10,152 bases of DNA from Kangiellaceae bacterium (GCA_030590405.1 JAUUYO010000122.1:1-10152), one strand, 5' to 3'. Numbered from the stretch's first letter, positions 1 through 7,267 are shown. Translations and numbers: made by a program. Notes: a model not told the origin generated them from the letters alone.

Positions 1-1415
1 TCGATGCCCTGATAAAGCTTTTCACCGTCTGGTTTGGCGATAGTCACGTTTATTTTTAGACTTTCTGGGTTTACGATATCCTCTCTGACTGACAAGGTTA
101 TCTTATGCGGGCTAAGGTTATCCTCTGATATTTGAACCTCGGTGACCAGTGGCGAGCCATAAATATTGATCGCGTGGCTTCTGACTCGCTCAAAGGTTGG
201 ACTGGACACATGTAACCGTAATTTTAGTTCTCCTTCAAAACTGTCGGTATAGAAGTTTTGTTTGAAGGTATTGCTACCACTGTCAAAAAACATCGCCAAC
301 TTGCTTTTTTGACCGCCTTTATTTTGTTCCAGCTTGGCATCCACTAACTTAAGAAAATCCGGATTACTGATCACGCTACCTTCTTCGAGCAGTTGTAATT
401 CATAATTAATCGCTTCACCGGCGAGTAGATTGTTGGGTAACTGGGCAATCGACAAACCTAATTTACTCACCACCATCACGCGGTTATCTGGATCAACTTG
501 CGCGTCTATTTTCCATTGACCAGTCTCAGGTTTTTGCAAGGTAATTAAATCGTAGCCATCGGTAGAAAACCATCTTACCTTTGATGTGGAAGCGTCCTTG
601 CTCAGAATTTCTCCACTCGGCGTGATTAATTTGGCTGGTGAAGTCGCATCTTGTCTGAAAACCAGCACCGTCATTTCATCAATACTGGCATCCACCGAAA
701 ATTGATTGTCTGAGATAGGCAGGTTATCTCTCGATGCGGCCTGTTCAAAAATTTTCAAAAAGACTTTCTGTAGTTCAGTCGCATCATTAACCGCTTGATA
801 CCAACCATCGGTTTGAGTGGATAGTTGTTTTAGTAATTTGTGATCGGCATTTTGAGAGAGCGCGATGGTATGAATGATCACCCCCGCCTTTTTTAACTTA
901 GGCAATATTTTATTCAAGATCCGAGATCTTTCCCTGGCATTGACTGCGGCATCTTTTGAAATATCCACCATGCCATCGGTAAGCAAAATAAAGCTGCGTT
1001 TTTCTTTATTACTTGGTTTTGACCAACCATAAGAAGCTTTTTCTAGCACGCTGCCAATATTTGTGTACAAGCCCTTGGAATTGATTTTTTTGGCACTCTT
1101 GGTGGCTTTTAATTGCCAACTGGCATCAACCGTTGATAGCGGCACCAGCATATTCACATAACGGCCAAAGGCCCAGACTCCGGCATCAGAGCCCTTTGGC
1201 AAAAGATTAGTGACTAATTGTAATGCGGGTATCCTGAGATTATTCGGATCGTTTTTCTTCATACTGCCAGAAATGTCGATCAAAAGACGGACATCAGCCT
1301 TTTTATCAGTATTGCTGTTATTGGCGATTTTGTTATTACTGGCGCTTTCGGCATTAGCAGTCAGGCAAAACAGGCATAGGCCTAATAAAAGACCTGACGA
1401 CTTTGAATTTCCCAT
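1..1415 (-). CDS. Secreted/periplasmic VWA-domain protein (partial, C-terminus beyond window)
   Basis: An open frame of 471 codons starts at ATG 1413-1415 and runs off the left edge with no stop, so the protein is incomplete. Residues 1-22 form a signal peptide: a Leu/Cys-rich core ending in A20-N-A22, a good signal peptidase I site. A von Willebrand factor A domain follows (about 41-225). Its metal-dependent adhesion site is complete: D47-I-S49-G-S51, T118 in YTNIG, and D147 in LLTDGM. The remaining ~240 residues are rich in beta-type sequence with Ig-like character, as in surface or envelope proteins. Length, VWA position and the neighbouring ycgN resemble the gammaproteobacterial family TIGR03503; this assignment is from memory and not verified. 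Such VWA proteins usually bind protein partners through a metal ion, and no enzymatic role is visible. A GTAGGG stretch about 9 bases upstream may be the ribosome site. It lies 135 bp downstream of ycgN and may have its own promoter. Confidence 0.85.
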   Translation of the reverse strand, partial: MGNSKSSGLLLGLCLFCLTANAESASNNKIANNSNTDKKADVRLLIDISGSMKKNDPNNLRIPALQLVTNLLPKGSDAGVWAFGRYVNMLVPLSTVDASWQLKATKSAKKINSKGLYTNIGSVLEKASYGWSKPSNKEKRSFILLTDGMVDISKDAAVNARERSRILNKILPKLKKAGVIIHTIALSQNADHKLLKQLSTQTDGWYQAVNDATELQKVFLKIFEQAASRDNLPISDNQFSVDASIDEMTVLVFRQDATSPAKLITPSGEILSKDASTSKVRWFSTDGYDLITLQKPETGQWKIDAQVDPDNRVMVVSKLGLSIAQLPNNLLAGEAINYELQLLEEGSVISNPDFLKLVDAKLEQNKGGQKSKLAMFFDSGSNTFKQNFYTDSFEGELKLRLHVSSPTFERVRSHAINIYGSPLVTEVQISEDNLSPHKITLSVREDIVNPESLKINVTIAKPDGEKLYQGI

Positions 1416-1481
1416 AAATGTTGGCCCTACGCAGATTGACTGAGGATTAATCCAAGTTAAGATAAGTTTAGACCAATTTTA

Positions 1482-1499
1482 GAATATTTCATAATATTC
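1482..1499. repeat. Perfect 7-bp inverted repeat (GAATATT-N4-AATATTC)
   Basis: Arms at 1482-1488 and 1493-1499 are perfect inverted copies separated by four bases. It lies in the 135-bp gap between ycgN and the VWA gene, about 67 bp upstream of the VWA start. The arms are entirely A/T except the end pair and no T-run follows, so it is a poor terminator. It could be an operator or chance in AT-rich DNA. Confidence 0.35.
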
Positions 1500-1550
1500 A
1501 GTGAGATAGGAGCTTAAATCAGGGAAATTGTCAGTATAAGGGTGACAGAG

Positions 1551-2033
1551 TTAACAATCTGCGCCAATCGCCTTACAAAGGCTCGAAAAATAGCCCTCTT
1601 CAACCAGATAGTCTTCCAGATCATCAATCTCGATATCCGCTTCGCTAATGACTTTATTTTTAATCGTCATATTAGCCTGCTCAGTGGATTGCCGATCACC
1701 AGTCACCAATGGGTGCCATTCTGGTAACGGCTTACCATTAGCTAATAGTTTATAACCACAGGTTTCGGGTATCCAGGATAATTCTTTGGCATTTTGCGGG
1801 GTGATTTTAATGCAATCGGGCACGTAAGTGTGGCGATCGCCATAAACCGAACATTGGCATTTTTCAGTATCCAGATATTCGCAGACGATATTGGTCAGAA
1901 ATATCTCATCAGTATCTTCATCTTGAAGTTTGTGCGCGCAACACTGGGCGCAACCATCGCAAATGGATTCCCATTGTTTTTGGTTGAATTGATCGAATGG
2001 GATGGTTTCCCAAAATTTATCGTCTTTAGTCAT
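1551..2033 (-). CDS. ycgN: YcgN, UPF0260 / YkgJ-type cysteine-cluster protein
   Basis: A 160-residue cytoplasmic protein of the UPF0260 (YcgN) family, close to full family length. The diagnostic cysteine cluster C25-x2-C28-x2-C31-C32 is present, followed by C51, C59, C61, C74 and C92. This pattern defines the YkgJ-like 'zinc- or iron-chelating' domain. Metal binding is inferred from the cysteines; no reaction is established for the family. The ATG (2031-2033) lies inside the end of ycgM, giving an 8-bp overlap, and the ribosome-site match is only a short GGTGA just upstream. Translation is therefore probably coupled to ycgM. In E. coli ycgL, ycgM and ycgN are also neighbours, beside minCDE. 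The identification is firm but the function is unknown. Confidence 0.93.
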   Translation of the reverse strand: MTKDDKFWETIPFDQFNQKQWESICDGCAQCCAHKLQDEDTDEIFLTNIVCEYLDTEKCQCSVYGDRHTYVPDCIKITPQNAKELSWIPETCGYKLLANGKPLPEWHPLVTGDRQSTEQANMTIKNKVISEADIEIDDLEDYLVEEGYFSSLCKAIGADC

Positions 2034-2706
2034 GTTTCACCGTTGCATGCGCAATTTGGCTTTGCTGAAATTCGAGGCTGATTTTATCACCAGAATTTAA
2101 AGATGCAACGCCTTGTGGTGTTCCGGTTAAAATAATATCGCCCGGATACAGGCTAAAGTGGTTGGATATCTCCTGGATCAAAGCAACCGTGTCAAATAAC
2201 ATCTCTTTAGAATTTCCCTGCTGGGCGTATTCAGCATTTTTTAGCAACCCAAATTGAATGTCTGATAAATTGATTGATTCGTCAAAGGGAATAAAACCGC
2301 TGACCGGACAAGCGCCATCAAAACTTTTGGCCTTTTCCCAGGGCTGGCCTTTTGATTTGAGCTGTGATTGTAAATCTCTTAAGGTTAAATCGAGCGCTAT
2401 GCCAACGCCTTCAATCGCCGCCAGAGAGTCTGAACGATTTGCCTTAGTGAGTTGCTTGCCGATCAATATGGCGATCTCAAGCTCATGCTGACATTCTCCC
2501 TGATCTTTCGGGATACTAATTTGATCGCAACAATCGACTAAGGTATTGGTCGATTTGATAAATAACAAAGGAGTTTCAGGGATGGGATTGTTGAGCTCTT
2601 TGGCATGGGCAGCATAGTTTCTTCCGACACAGATAATCTTGGAAGTTGGCCAACCGTATTGACCGGTGATGGCGCCCGATGGGTTTATTTTTTTGGGATA
2701 GAACAT
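2026..2706 (-). CDS. ycgM: YcgM, fumarylacetoacetate hydrolase (FAH) family protein
   Basis: A 226-residue single-domain FAH-fold enzyme, matching the usual ~220 residues of bacterial YcgM and FAHD1-type proteins. The N-terminal CVGRNYAAHAKEL motif (26-38) is typical. The divalent-metal ligands are visible as E75 and E77 in HELEI, and D106 in ALDLT. K127 in KSFDGACP and the glycine-rich PGDIILTGTPQGV (188-200) complete the active site. Relatives act on acylpyruvates or oxaloacetate (acylpyruvase or decarboxylase activity); the substrate here cannot be read from sequence. The ATG start has an AGGA ribosome site (AAGGAAACCTCA-ATG). The gene ends TAA at 2026-2028 inside ycgN, so the two form an overlapping pair. 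It sits 107 bp after the lytic transglycosylase gene, enough for its own promoter, though none is convincing. Confidence 0.93.
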   Translation of the reverse strand: MFYPKKINPSGAITGQYGWPTSKIICVGRNYAAHAKELNNPIPETPLLFIKSTNTLVDCCDQISIPKDQGECQHELEIAILIGKQLTKANRSDSLAAIEGVGIALDLTLRDLQSQLKSKGQPWEKAKSFDGACPVSGFIPFDESINLSDIQFGLLKNAEYAQQGNSKEMLFDTVALIQEISNHFSLYPGDIILTGTPQGVASLNSGDKISLEFQQSQIAHATVKHD

Positions 2707-2781
2707 TGAGGTTTCCTTGTGTGGACAATAGAAAAATTTTTAATCAGACCGCGAATTAAGACAATCAATCAAATCTGATCT

Positions 2782-2825
2782 GATCTTTTTATTTTTACTG
2801 GATCTTTTTATTTTTACTGGATCTT
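2782..2825. repeat. Tandem 19-bp duplication spanning the lytic transglycosylase stop codon
   Basis: The unit GATCTTTTTATTTTTACTG occurs at 2782-2800 and identically at 2801-2819, with the first six bases of a third copy at 2820-2825. On the coding (minus) strand each full unit carries CAG-TAA-AAA-TAA, so the gene's last sense codon and its stop are duplicated just downstream. The extra copy is untranslated. It looks like a recent slippage duplication. Confidence 0.9.
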
Positions 2826-3854
2826 CGGATAATTGATCCGATCAGCTAAGTAGCCCACCCCGGTTGCAAAATAGTGAGAACGATTCCATTTCATAATAAT
2901 ATCAAAATTAGGATAAACCAGATAAATCCGCCCCTTCTCGCCGCCAGGGGCAATTAAGTAAGCGTTTAGTTCAACCGCAGGTAGATTGCGACCATCCATT
3001 CGCCTGACGCCTGAAAGCTGCCACTTGGATAAAGATTGGTCGTGTTTTTTTCCGATCTTGTAATCTGCAAAGTTTTTGCTTAATCGTACCTGCCGCCCCC
3101 AACTTTTACTTTTGTCCCATCCGTAACTGCCCAGATAATTTCCCATTGAAGCAAAAATATCGTCTTTATCAGACCAGATATTTTTTTTACCATCTTTATT
3201 AGCATCTACTGCAAATTGCAAAAAGCTACTCGGCATAAACTGGCAATTTCCCATCGCACCGGCCCAGGATCCTTTCATATTTTCTAATTCGATATGGCCC
3301 TGGGCTAAAATTTTTACGGCCGCCATTAATTCCTTTCTGAAAAAACTGGCTCTTCGTCCCTCAAAGGCTAAGGTCGCCAGCGAACTGGGGACCGAATAAT
3401 TACCGGTAATGCTTCCAAAATTAGTTTCTTTTCCCCAAAGGGAAACAATATAGTGAGCGGGCACACCGGTGGATTTTTCTGCCTGGATTAATTTTTCCTG
3501 GTTAAGTTTAAATTGCTCTCGCGCTTTTTTAACCTTCCATGGCGGGATCACTTTGGTCAGATATTCTTCATGACTCATACGTCCTTCTGGCTGATGTCTG
3601 TCTAGTTTGATAACTTTCGGAATAAATTTTAAAGAGGTAATAATCTGATCGACCAGCTCTTGGTCAGCCCCTTGCGCCAACATGTCGGGCCTGAGATTTT
3701 CTTTCCAAGTCTCGAAAGGTGACTTTTGATTAGATTCAACTGCTTTTGTTGGACTTAATTCCTCGGCGTTCAACACTGCTGTGTCGGCAACTCCTAAAAC
3801 TCCAATAAGCAAAAACGTAACCGCTAATCGAACCCCCTTTTTTAATCTTTTCAA
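2814..3854 (-). CDS. MltB-type lytic murein transglycosylase (GH103), soluble periplasmic
   Basis: A 346-residue lytic transglycosylase that would cleave the MurNAc-GlcNAc bond in periplasmic peptidoglycan, forming 1,6-anhydro-MurNAc. Residues 1-30 are a signal peptide (basic MKRLKKGVR, hydrophobic core, cleavage probably after LNA-30). There is no lipobox cysteine, so unlike E. coli MltB it is probably not a lipoprotein. The SLT_2 domain covers about 45-343. The catalytic glutamate is E143 in SLWGKETNFGS, and GAMGNCQFMPSS (199-210) is the conserved substrate-groove motif. No C-terminal peptidoglycan-binding domain is present, matching the short family (TIGR02283-like). The start is TTG (3852-3854), chosen because AGGAG lies six bases upstream and the signal peptide begins there. 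The stop codon lies in a 19-bp tandem duplication. It is separated from ycgL by a 244-bp gap of repeats, so it is probably transcribed separately. Confidence 0.93.
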   Translation of the reverse strand: MKRLKKGVRLAVTFLLIGVLGVADTAVLNAEELSPTKAVESNQKSPFETWKENLRPDMLAQGADQELVDQIITSLKFIPKVIKLDRHQPEGRMSHEEYLTKVIPPWKVKKAREQFKLNQEKLIQAEKSTGVPAHYIVSLWGKETNFGSITGNYSVPSSLATLAFEGRRASFFRKELMAAVKILAQGHIELENMKGSWAGAMGNCQFMPSSFLQFAVDANKDGKKNIWSDKDDIFASMGNYLGSYGWDKSKSWGRQVRLSKNFADYKIGKKHDQSLSKWQLSGVRRMDGRNLPAVELNAYLIAPGGEKGRIYLVYPNFDIIMKWNRSHYFATGVGYLADRINYPKIQ

Positions 3855-3860
3855 TTAAAA

Positions 3861-3865
3861 CTCCT
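3861..3865 (-). promoter_or_regulatory. Ribosome binding site supporting a TTG start
   Basis: On the minus strand, AGGAG lies exactly six bases before the TTG codon at 3852-3854 of the lytic transglycosylase gene. No in-frame ATG lies near the beginning of the signal peptide, so this site decides the non-ATG start. Confidence 0.75.
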
Positions 3866-3904
3866 AAAAACAATATTTATTGCCATACAATGATTATTCA
3901 ATAA

Positions 3905-4055
3905 CATCGGCCGGATTGTCTGCATAGACACAGGTAAGGTGCGTAAGCAGGACGCGGAAGCTTTAGGCGTCTCTTCCGCCGTAATCCGACATCGATATAC
4001 AACGAAAATAAATCGGTGGATTACGAGCAAAAGACACTCTAATCCACCCTACGAT
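3905..4055. repeat. Composite interspersed palindromic repeat region (REP/MITE-like)
   Basis: Most of the 244-bp gap between ycgL and the lytic transglycosylase gene is nested inverted repeats. GGTGGATTA (4015-4023) pairs perfectly with TAATCCACC (4040-4048) across a 16-base loop. GCGGAAG (3954-3960) pairs with CTTCCGC (3973-3979). An outer, imperfect pair joins ATCGGCCGGATT (about 3905-3916) with AATCCGACATCGAT (3982-3995). Read on the minus strand the right part begins CGTAGGGTGGATTA, a motif common in dispersed palindromic repeats of gammaproteobacteria. No transposase is present. It could fold in RNA and end or stabilise the ycgL transcript. Confidence 0.6.
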
Positions 4056-4098
4056 TTTAAAACAAGAAACTCGAACTTGGAACTTAAAAATCTAAAAA

Positions 4099-4350
4099 TT
4101 AATCGGCTTTATTATCATGTATCGCGGGTGGCATTTGTAAATAATAGCCATTTTCTTTTAAGGCTTCTTTTACATCAGAAAGCTCAACCCGCGATAATTT
4201 TTGTCTGTTTTTTAAATTAAGCTGCATGGAAAATTCCGGCCGGCCAAATATTTTTAATAGCGCCTCAGGCACCGATGAAAAATTATCTTTTTTTGCCAAA
4301 TACAAATACATTTGATCTTTGAGTTTGCTTCGGTAGACACTGGCTAGCAT
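4099..4350 (-). CDS. ycgL: YcgL domain-containing protein
   Basis: An 83-residue cytoplasmic protein of the YcgL family (DUF709, usually ~85-100 residues). Numbering from the chosen start, the conserved core is visible as VYRSKLKDQMYLYL near residues 4-17, then KKDNFSSVPEALLKIFG, and ENGYYLQMPP near the C-terminus. The frame extends upstream to a TTG at 4422, but those 24 extra residues have no family resemblance and no ribosome site. The ATG at 4348-4350 begins exactly where the family begins and has AAGAGA about eight bases upstream. Function is unknown. In E. coli it lies beside minCDE, ycgM and ycgN. Here it follows rnd by 81 bp with the same orientation, so co-transcription with fadD-rnd is plausible. 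Confidence 0.88.
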   Translation of the reverse strand: MLASVYRSKLKDQMYLYLAKKDNFSSVPEALLKIFGRPEFSMQLNLKNRQKLSRVELSDVKEALKENGYYLQMPPAIHDNKAD

Positions 4351-4378
4351 TAAAATATTCTCTTGTGATTTATTTTGA

Positions 4379-4405
4379 TTGATACTTATAGCTTGATACT
4401 TATAG
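4379..4405. repeat. Tandem 14-bp duplication upstream of ycgL
   Basis: TTGATACTTATAGC at 4379-4392 is followed directly by a second copy lacking only its last base (4393-4405). It lies in the short leader between the rnd stop and the ycgL start, about 30 bases upstream of the start codon. It appears to be a slippage duplication, and no regulator motif is recognised. Confidence 0.85.
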
Positions 4406-4416
4406 TTTGGCATACA

Positions 4417-4440
4417 GTTCAATAAGCATAACTATTGAAC
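4417..4440 (-). repeat. Perfect 8-bp hairpin overlapping the rnd stop codon
   Basis: GTTCAATA (4417-4424) and TATTGAAC (4433-4440) are perfect inverted copies around an 8-base loop. The hairpin contains the rnd TAG stop (4432-4434). It has few G-C pairs and no following T-run, so it is not a normal intrinsic terminator. It could affect RNA processing or ycgL expression. Confidence 0.45.
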
Positions 4441-5664
4441 AATAAATTGCTTTGCTTTTTGTTTGACCGATTCTTCCAGCAATGCTTTTCGCCAACCAGA
4501 CCATTGTGAAGGTGGTTGACTGTCGGTCAAAATTGAAAAAGCTAATTTCCTGATCGATCGTTTACTCAGAAGTAGCGTATGCGATACCTGATTGACTTTG
4601 GCAACTGATTTCACCATTGATTCCAGCGCAGTTGAAAGCGCTTTTAATTGATGAACGTCTCTTGGGTTAGGCACTGTCGCAATACTTTGTTGCCTGGAAG
4701 ATTTCCATTTTGAAATAATATCAAACCAGTCATCGGCATATAAACGGATTGAACGAGGATGCAAATCTTGAATAACTTTTAACTGATTGGTTGAATTCGG
4801 TTTCATTTTTGTCAGATGAACCAACCCCTGATCGTGAATAATATGATTTCTGGTTTTATCATCTGTTTTTGCTTTTTTCTCGCGCCAATTAAATAATAAC
4901 TTAAATAAGCCCAAATCTGTTTCATTTAACTGCCAAACATCTTTGGCATCACGAAAGTCAGCGGGAGTATCAATCTTGCAAGGGCCATTGACACAATACT
5001 CATCACACTCCGCTTGAAAATAATGTCGGTAGTCTTTATCGCTTAATTGTTCCTTTAATAACTTATAAATATCAATTAAATACAACACATCTCTAGCCGC
5101 ATAACTGAGTTGCTCATTGCTCAATGGGCGTTTGATCCAGTCAGATTTAGTTTGTTGTTTGCTGACGAGGTGCCCCGTTAGCTCCTCAACTAATTTTGCA
5201 TAACCGATTGACAGTTCATTGTTAATAAAACGATAGGCGACCTGAGTATCAAAAAGCCCTGCAAGCTGGCAATTCCATGAAGTATAAAGTACCTCTAAAT
5301 CCTCTTTGGATGAATGCAGGATCTTGCTGATTTTCGGATTTTCTAAAACCTCTCTTAAGCTGTCGGGACAATCAACCTCCAGTGGATCAATCAGATAGAT
5401 TGCTTCGCCATCGTAAACTTGAACTAACGCCAATTTGGCGTAAAAAGTGGTACGGCGCTCAAACTCTGTATCAATCGCCAAACATTTTTTTTTGAGCCAG
5501 GAGTTGGCAAGCTTGTCTAGCTCATCAAAATCTTCAATAACAAAAACTTGCTTAATCAGTTGCGAAGCAGAGTGATCTGTTTGGCTAATCTCTATTTCAT
5601 CACAAAGTTTAATCTCTAAGCTCCCTTCTGAGTATTTTACCAACGTTGGATTTTGGCAGTTCAT
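4432..5664 (-). CDS. rnd: Ribonuclease D (DEDDy 3'-5' exoribonuclease)
   Basis: RNase D trims the 3' ends of tRNA precursors and other small RNAs in the cytoplasm using two metal ions. Numbering from ATG 5664 (410 residues), the DEDDy site is intact: D65 and E67 in AIDTEFE, D122 in HSSKEDLEVL, and Y188 with D192 in YAARD. An HRDC domain (about 240-322) and a C-terminal helical HRDC-like region follow, as in E. coli RNase D (~375 residues). A cysteine cluster (C220, C224, C229) between the domains is unusual. The N-terminal ~35 residues have no counterpart in the family, and this start overlaps fadD by 56 bp with a poor ribosome site. An ATT codon at 5611-5613, seven bases after AAGGGAG and overlapping the fadD stop, is a credible alternative giving 393 residues. 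Identity is firm but the start is uncertain. It is coupled to fadD. Confidence 0.93.
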   Translation of the reverse strand: MNCQNPTLVKYSEGSLEIKLCDEIEISQTDHSASQLIKQVFVIEDFDELDKLANSWLKKKCLAIDTEFERRTTFYAKLALVQVYDGEAIYLIDPLEVDCPDSLREVLENPKISKILHSSKEDLEVLYTSWNCQLAGLFDTQVAYRFINNELSIGYAKLVEELTGHLVSKQQTKSDWIKRPLSNEQLSYAARDVLYLIDIYKLLKEQLSDKDYRHYFQAECDEYCVNGPCKIDTPADFRDAKDVWQLNETDLGLFKLLFNWREKKAKTDDKTRNHIIHDQGLVHLTKMKPNSTNQLKVIQDLHPRSIRLYADDWFDIISKWKSSRQQSIATVPNPRDVHQLKALSTALESMVKSVAKVNQVSHTLLLSKRSIRKLAFSILTDSQPPSQWSGWRKALLEESVKQKAKQFIVQ

Positions 5665-7267
5665 TCATAAAAGAAATTTCTTTGGGTCGTTTATAACCGG
5701 TTAAATTTTCTTTGCAATAGGCCAATAACTCTTCCTTGGTTAATGAATTGTCTTTTTTGACCACGAAAATTTTGACCACTTCGCCACTGGCTTCACTCGG
5801 AATACCGATTGCGCCCACTTCCAGTACTTTTTCGTTAGATGCCACCACATCTTCTATTTCGTTGGGATAAACGTTAAATCCCGAAACCAGGATCATATCT
5901 TTAATTCGATCGACAATTTTCAAAAAACCTTTGTCGTTCATCACCGCAACATCACCACTGGTAAACCAGCCGCCGGGTTTTAAAACATTGGCCGTTTCCT
6001 CCGGACGCTCGAGATAACCACGCATCACTTGTGGACCACGGATCCACAACTCCCCTGACTCTCCTTGAGCGACCTCATTACCTTGCTCATCGCGAATAGA
6101 CACTTCGGTCGAACTCAGTGGCAAACCGATAGTACCATTGTAAGCTTCTAAATAGGTCGGATTCATGCAAACGCCTGGTGAGGTCTCGGTCAATCCATAG
6201 GCCTCAAGTAAAACCACACCAGTTACTTCCGCCCATTGTTTGGCAACGGATTCTTGCACTGCCATGCCACCACCTAAACTAAATTTAAAATGACTAAAAT
6301 CTAAATCACTAAATCCCGGAGTATGTAATAAGCCATTAAAAAGGGTATTCACTCCCGTAAATGCAGAGAATTTATGTTTAGACAACTCTTTGACAAATCC
6401 TGGCATATCTCTCGGATTGGTGATCAAGACATTCTTACCGCCCAGTTTAACAAAAACCATGCAGTTAGCCGTTAATGAAAAAATATGATAAAGCGGCAAA
6501 GCGGTGATGATAACTTCTTGCCCTTGTTTTAAGCTACTTTCTAGCCAAACATAAGACTGCATGATGTTTGCCACCATATTCCGATGGGTGAGTACCGCGC
6601 CTTTAGCCACCCCGGTGGTCCCACCAGTATACTGCAAAAATGCGATATCGTTCTGGCTCAGCTCGACCGGTTCTAAGGTGAGCAGTGCGCCTTTCTTCAT
6701 GATTTTTTTGTAACTTAGCGCGTTTGGCAAATTGTAAGCGGGTACCATTTTCTTAATTCTTTTTACTGCAAAATTGACCAGTATGGATTTTAAGCCATGT
6801 AGCGCATCCCCTAATTCGGTCACGATCACATGTTTTAATGAGGTTTCATCGCGAATATTTGCCAGAGTATGAGCAAAATTAGCTACGATTAAGATAACAT
6901 CCGCGCAGGCATCGTTCAGTTGGTGTTTGAGTTCTCTTTCAGTATAAAGAGGATTCACGTTGATCACGCTTAATCCGGCTTTCATTGCACCGAAGATCGC
7001 TACTGGGTATTGCAGCAAATTGGGCATCATAATCGCCATACGATCACCTTGTTTTAATCCCAGCTCCTGCTGTAAATAAGCGGCAAAATGATTGGATTTT
7101 TGGTCAATTTCAGTAAAAGTGTAAATCGTCCCCATGTTTTCAAAAGCGGGTTTATCGGCATATTTCCTGACACTCTCATCGAAAATTTCAATGATAGATT
7201 GATAAGCATCCGCGTCAATTTCTTCAGGCATACCTTCAGGGTATGAATCCAACCAGATTTTTTGCAT
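5609..7267 (-). CDS. fadD: Long-chain fatty acid-CoA ligase
   Basis: FadD activates imported long-chain fatty acids to acyl-CoA through an acyl-adenylate, at the inner face of the cytoplasmic membrane, committing them to beta-oxidation. The 552-residue length is typical. The adenylating-enzyme motifs are complete: P-loop YTGGTTGVAKG (213-223), YGLTE (357-361), the ATP-ribose aspartate D439 in GWFTSGD, R454 within the fatty acyl-CoA synthetase signature (453-472), and the catalytic lysine K544 in NVGKILRR. The ATG start has AGGAGA (7277-7282) about ten bases upstream. The last codons overlap rnd, and fadD-rnd adjacency is also known in E. coli. Upstream are a consensus -10 box and a FadR-like palindrome, which suggests induction by fatty acids. 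Substrate chain length cannot be read from the sequence; the closest family is long-chain FadD. Confidence 0.95.
   Translation of the reverse strand: MQKIWLDSYPEGMPEEIDADAYQSIIEIFDESVRKYADKPAFENMGTIYTFTEIDQKSNHFAAYLQQELGLKQGDRMAIMMPNLLQYPVAIFGAMKAGLSVINVNPLYTERELKHQLNDACADVILIVANFAHTLANIRDETSLKHVIVTELGDALHGLKSILVNFAVKRIKKMVPAYNLPNALSYKKIMKKGALLTLEPVELSQNDIAFLQYTGGTTGVAKGAVLTHRNMVANIMQSYVWLESSLKQGQEVIITALPLYHIFSLTANCMVFVKLGGKNVLITNPRDMPGFVKELSKHKFSAFTGVNTLFNGLLHTPGFSDLDFSHFKFSLGGGMAVQESVAKQWAEVTGVVLLEAYGLTETSPGVCMNPTYLEAYNGTIGLPLSSTEVSIRDEQGNEVAQGESGELWIRGPQVMRGYLERPEETANVLKPGGWFTSGDVAVMNDKGFLKIVDRIKDMILVSGFNVYPNEIEDVVASNEKVLEVGAIGIPSEASGEVVKIFVVKKDNSLTKEELLAYCKENLTGYKRPKEISFMNELPKSNVGKILRRELRD

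Noticed and set aside
1794..2081. Plus-strand frame antisense to ycgN/ycgM
   Set aside because: It is a shadow of two well-identified minus-strand genes and shows no independent gene signals.
2742..2779. Possible terminator between the lytic transglycosylase gene and ycgM (ATCAGA...TCTGAT)
   Set aside because: The arms are only six bases with a 26-base loop and no T-run in the right place.
3939..4220. Plus-strand reading frame of 93 codons in the ycgL-transglycosylase gap
   Set aside because: It runs through the palindromic repeats and into ycgL antisense, has no ribosome site, and its product resembles no family.
4351..4422. N-terminal extension of ycgL to a TTG at 4422
   Set aside because: The added residues have no family similarity, they overlap a tandem duplication and a hairpin, and no ribosome site precedes the TTG.
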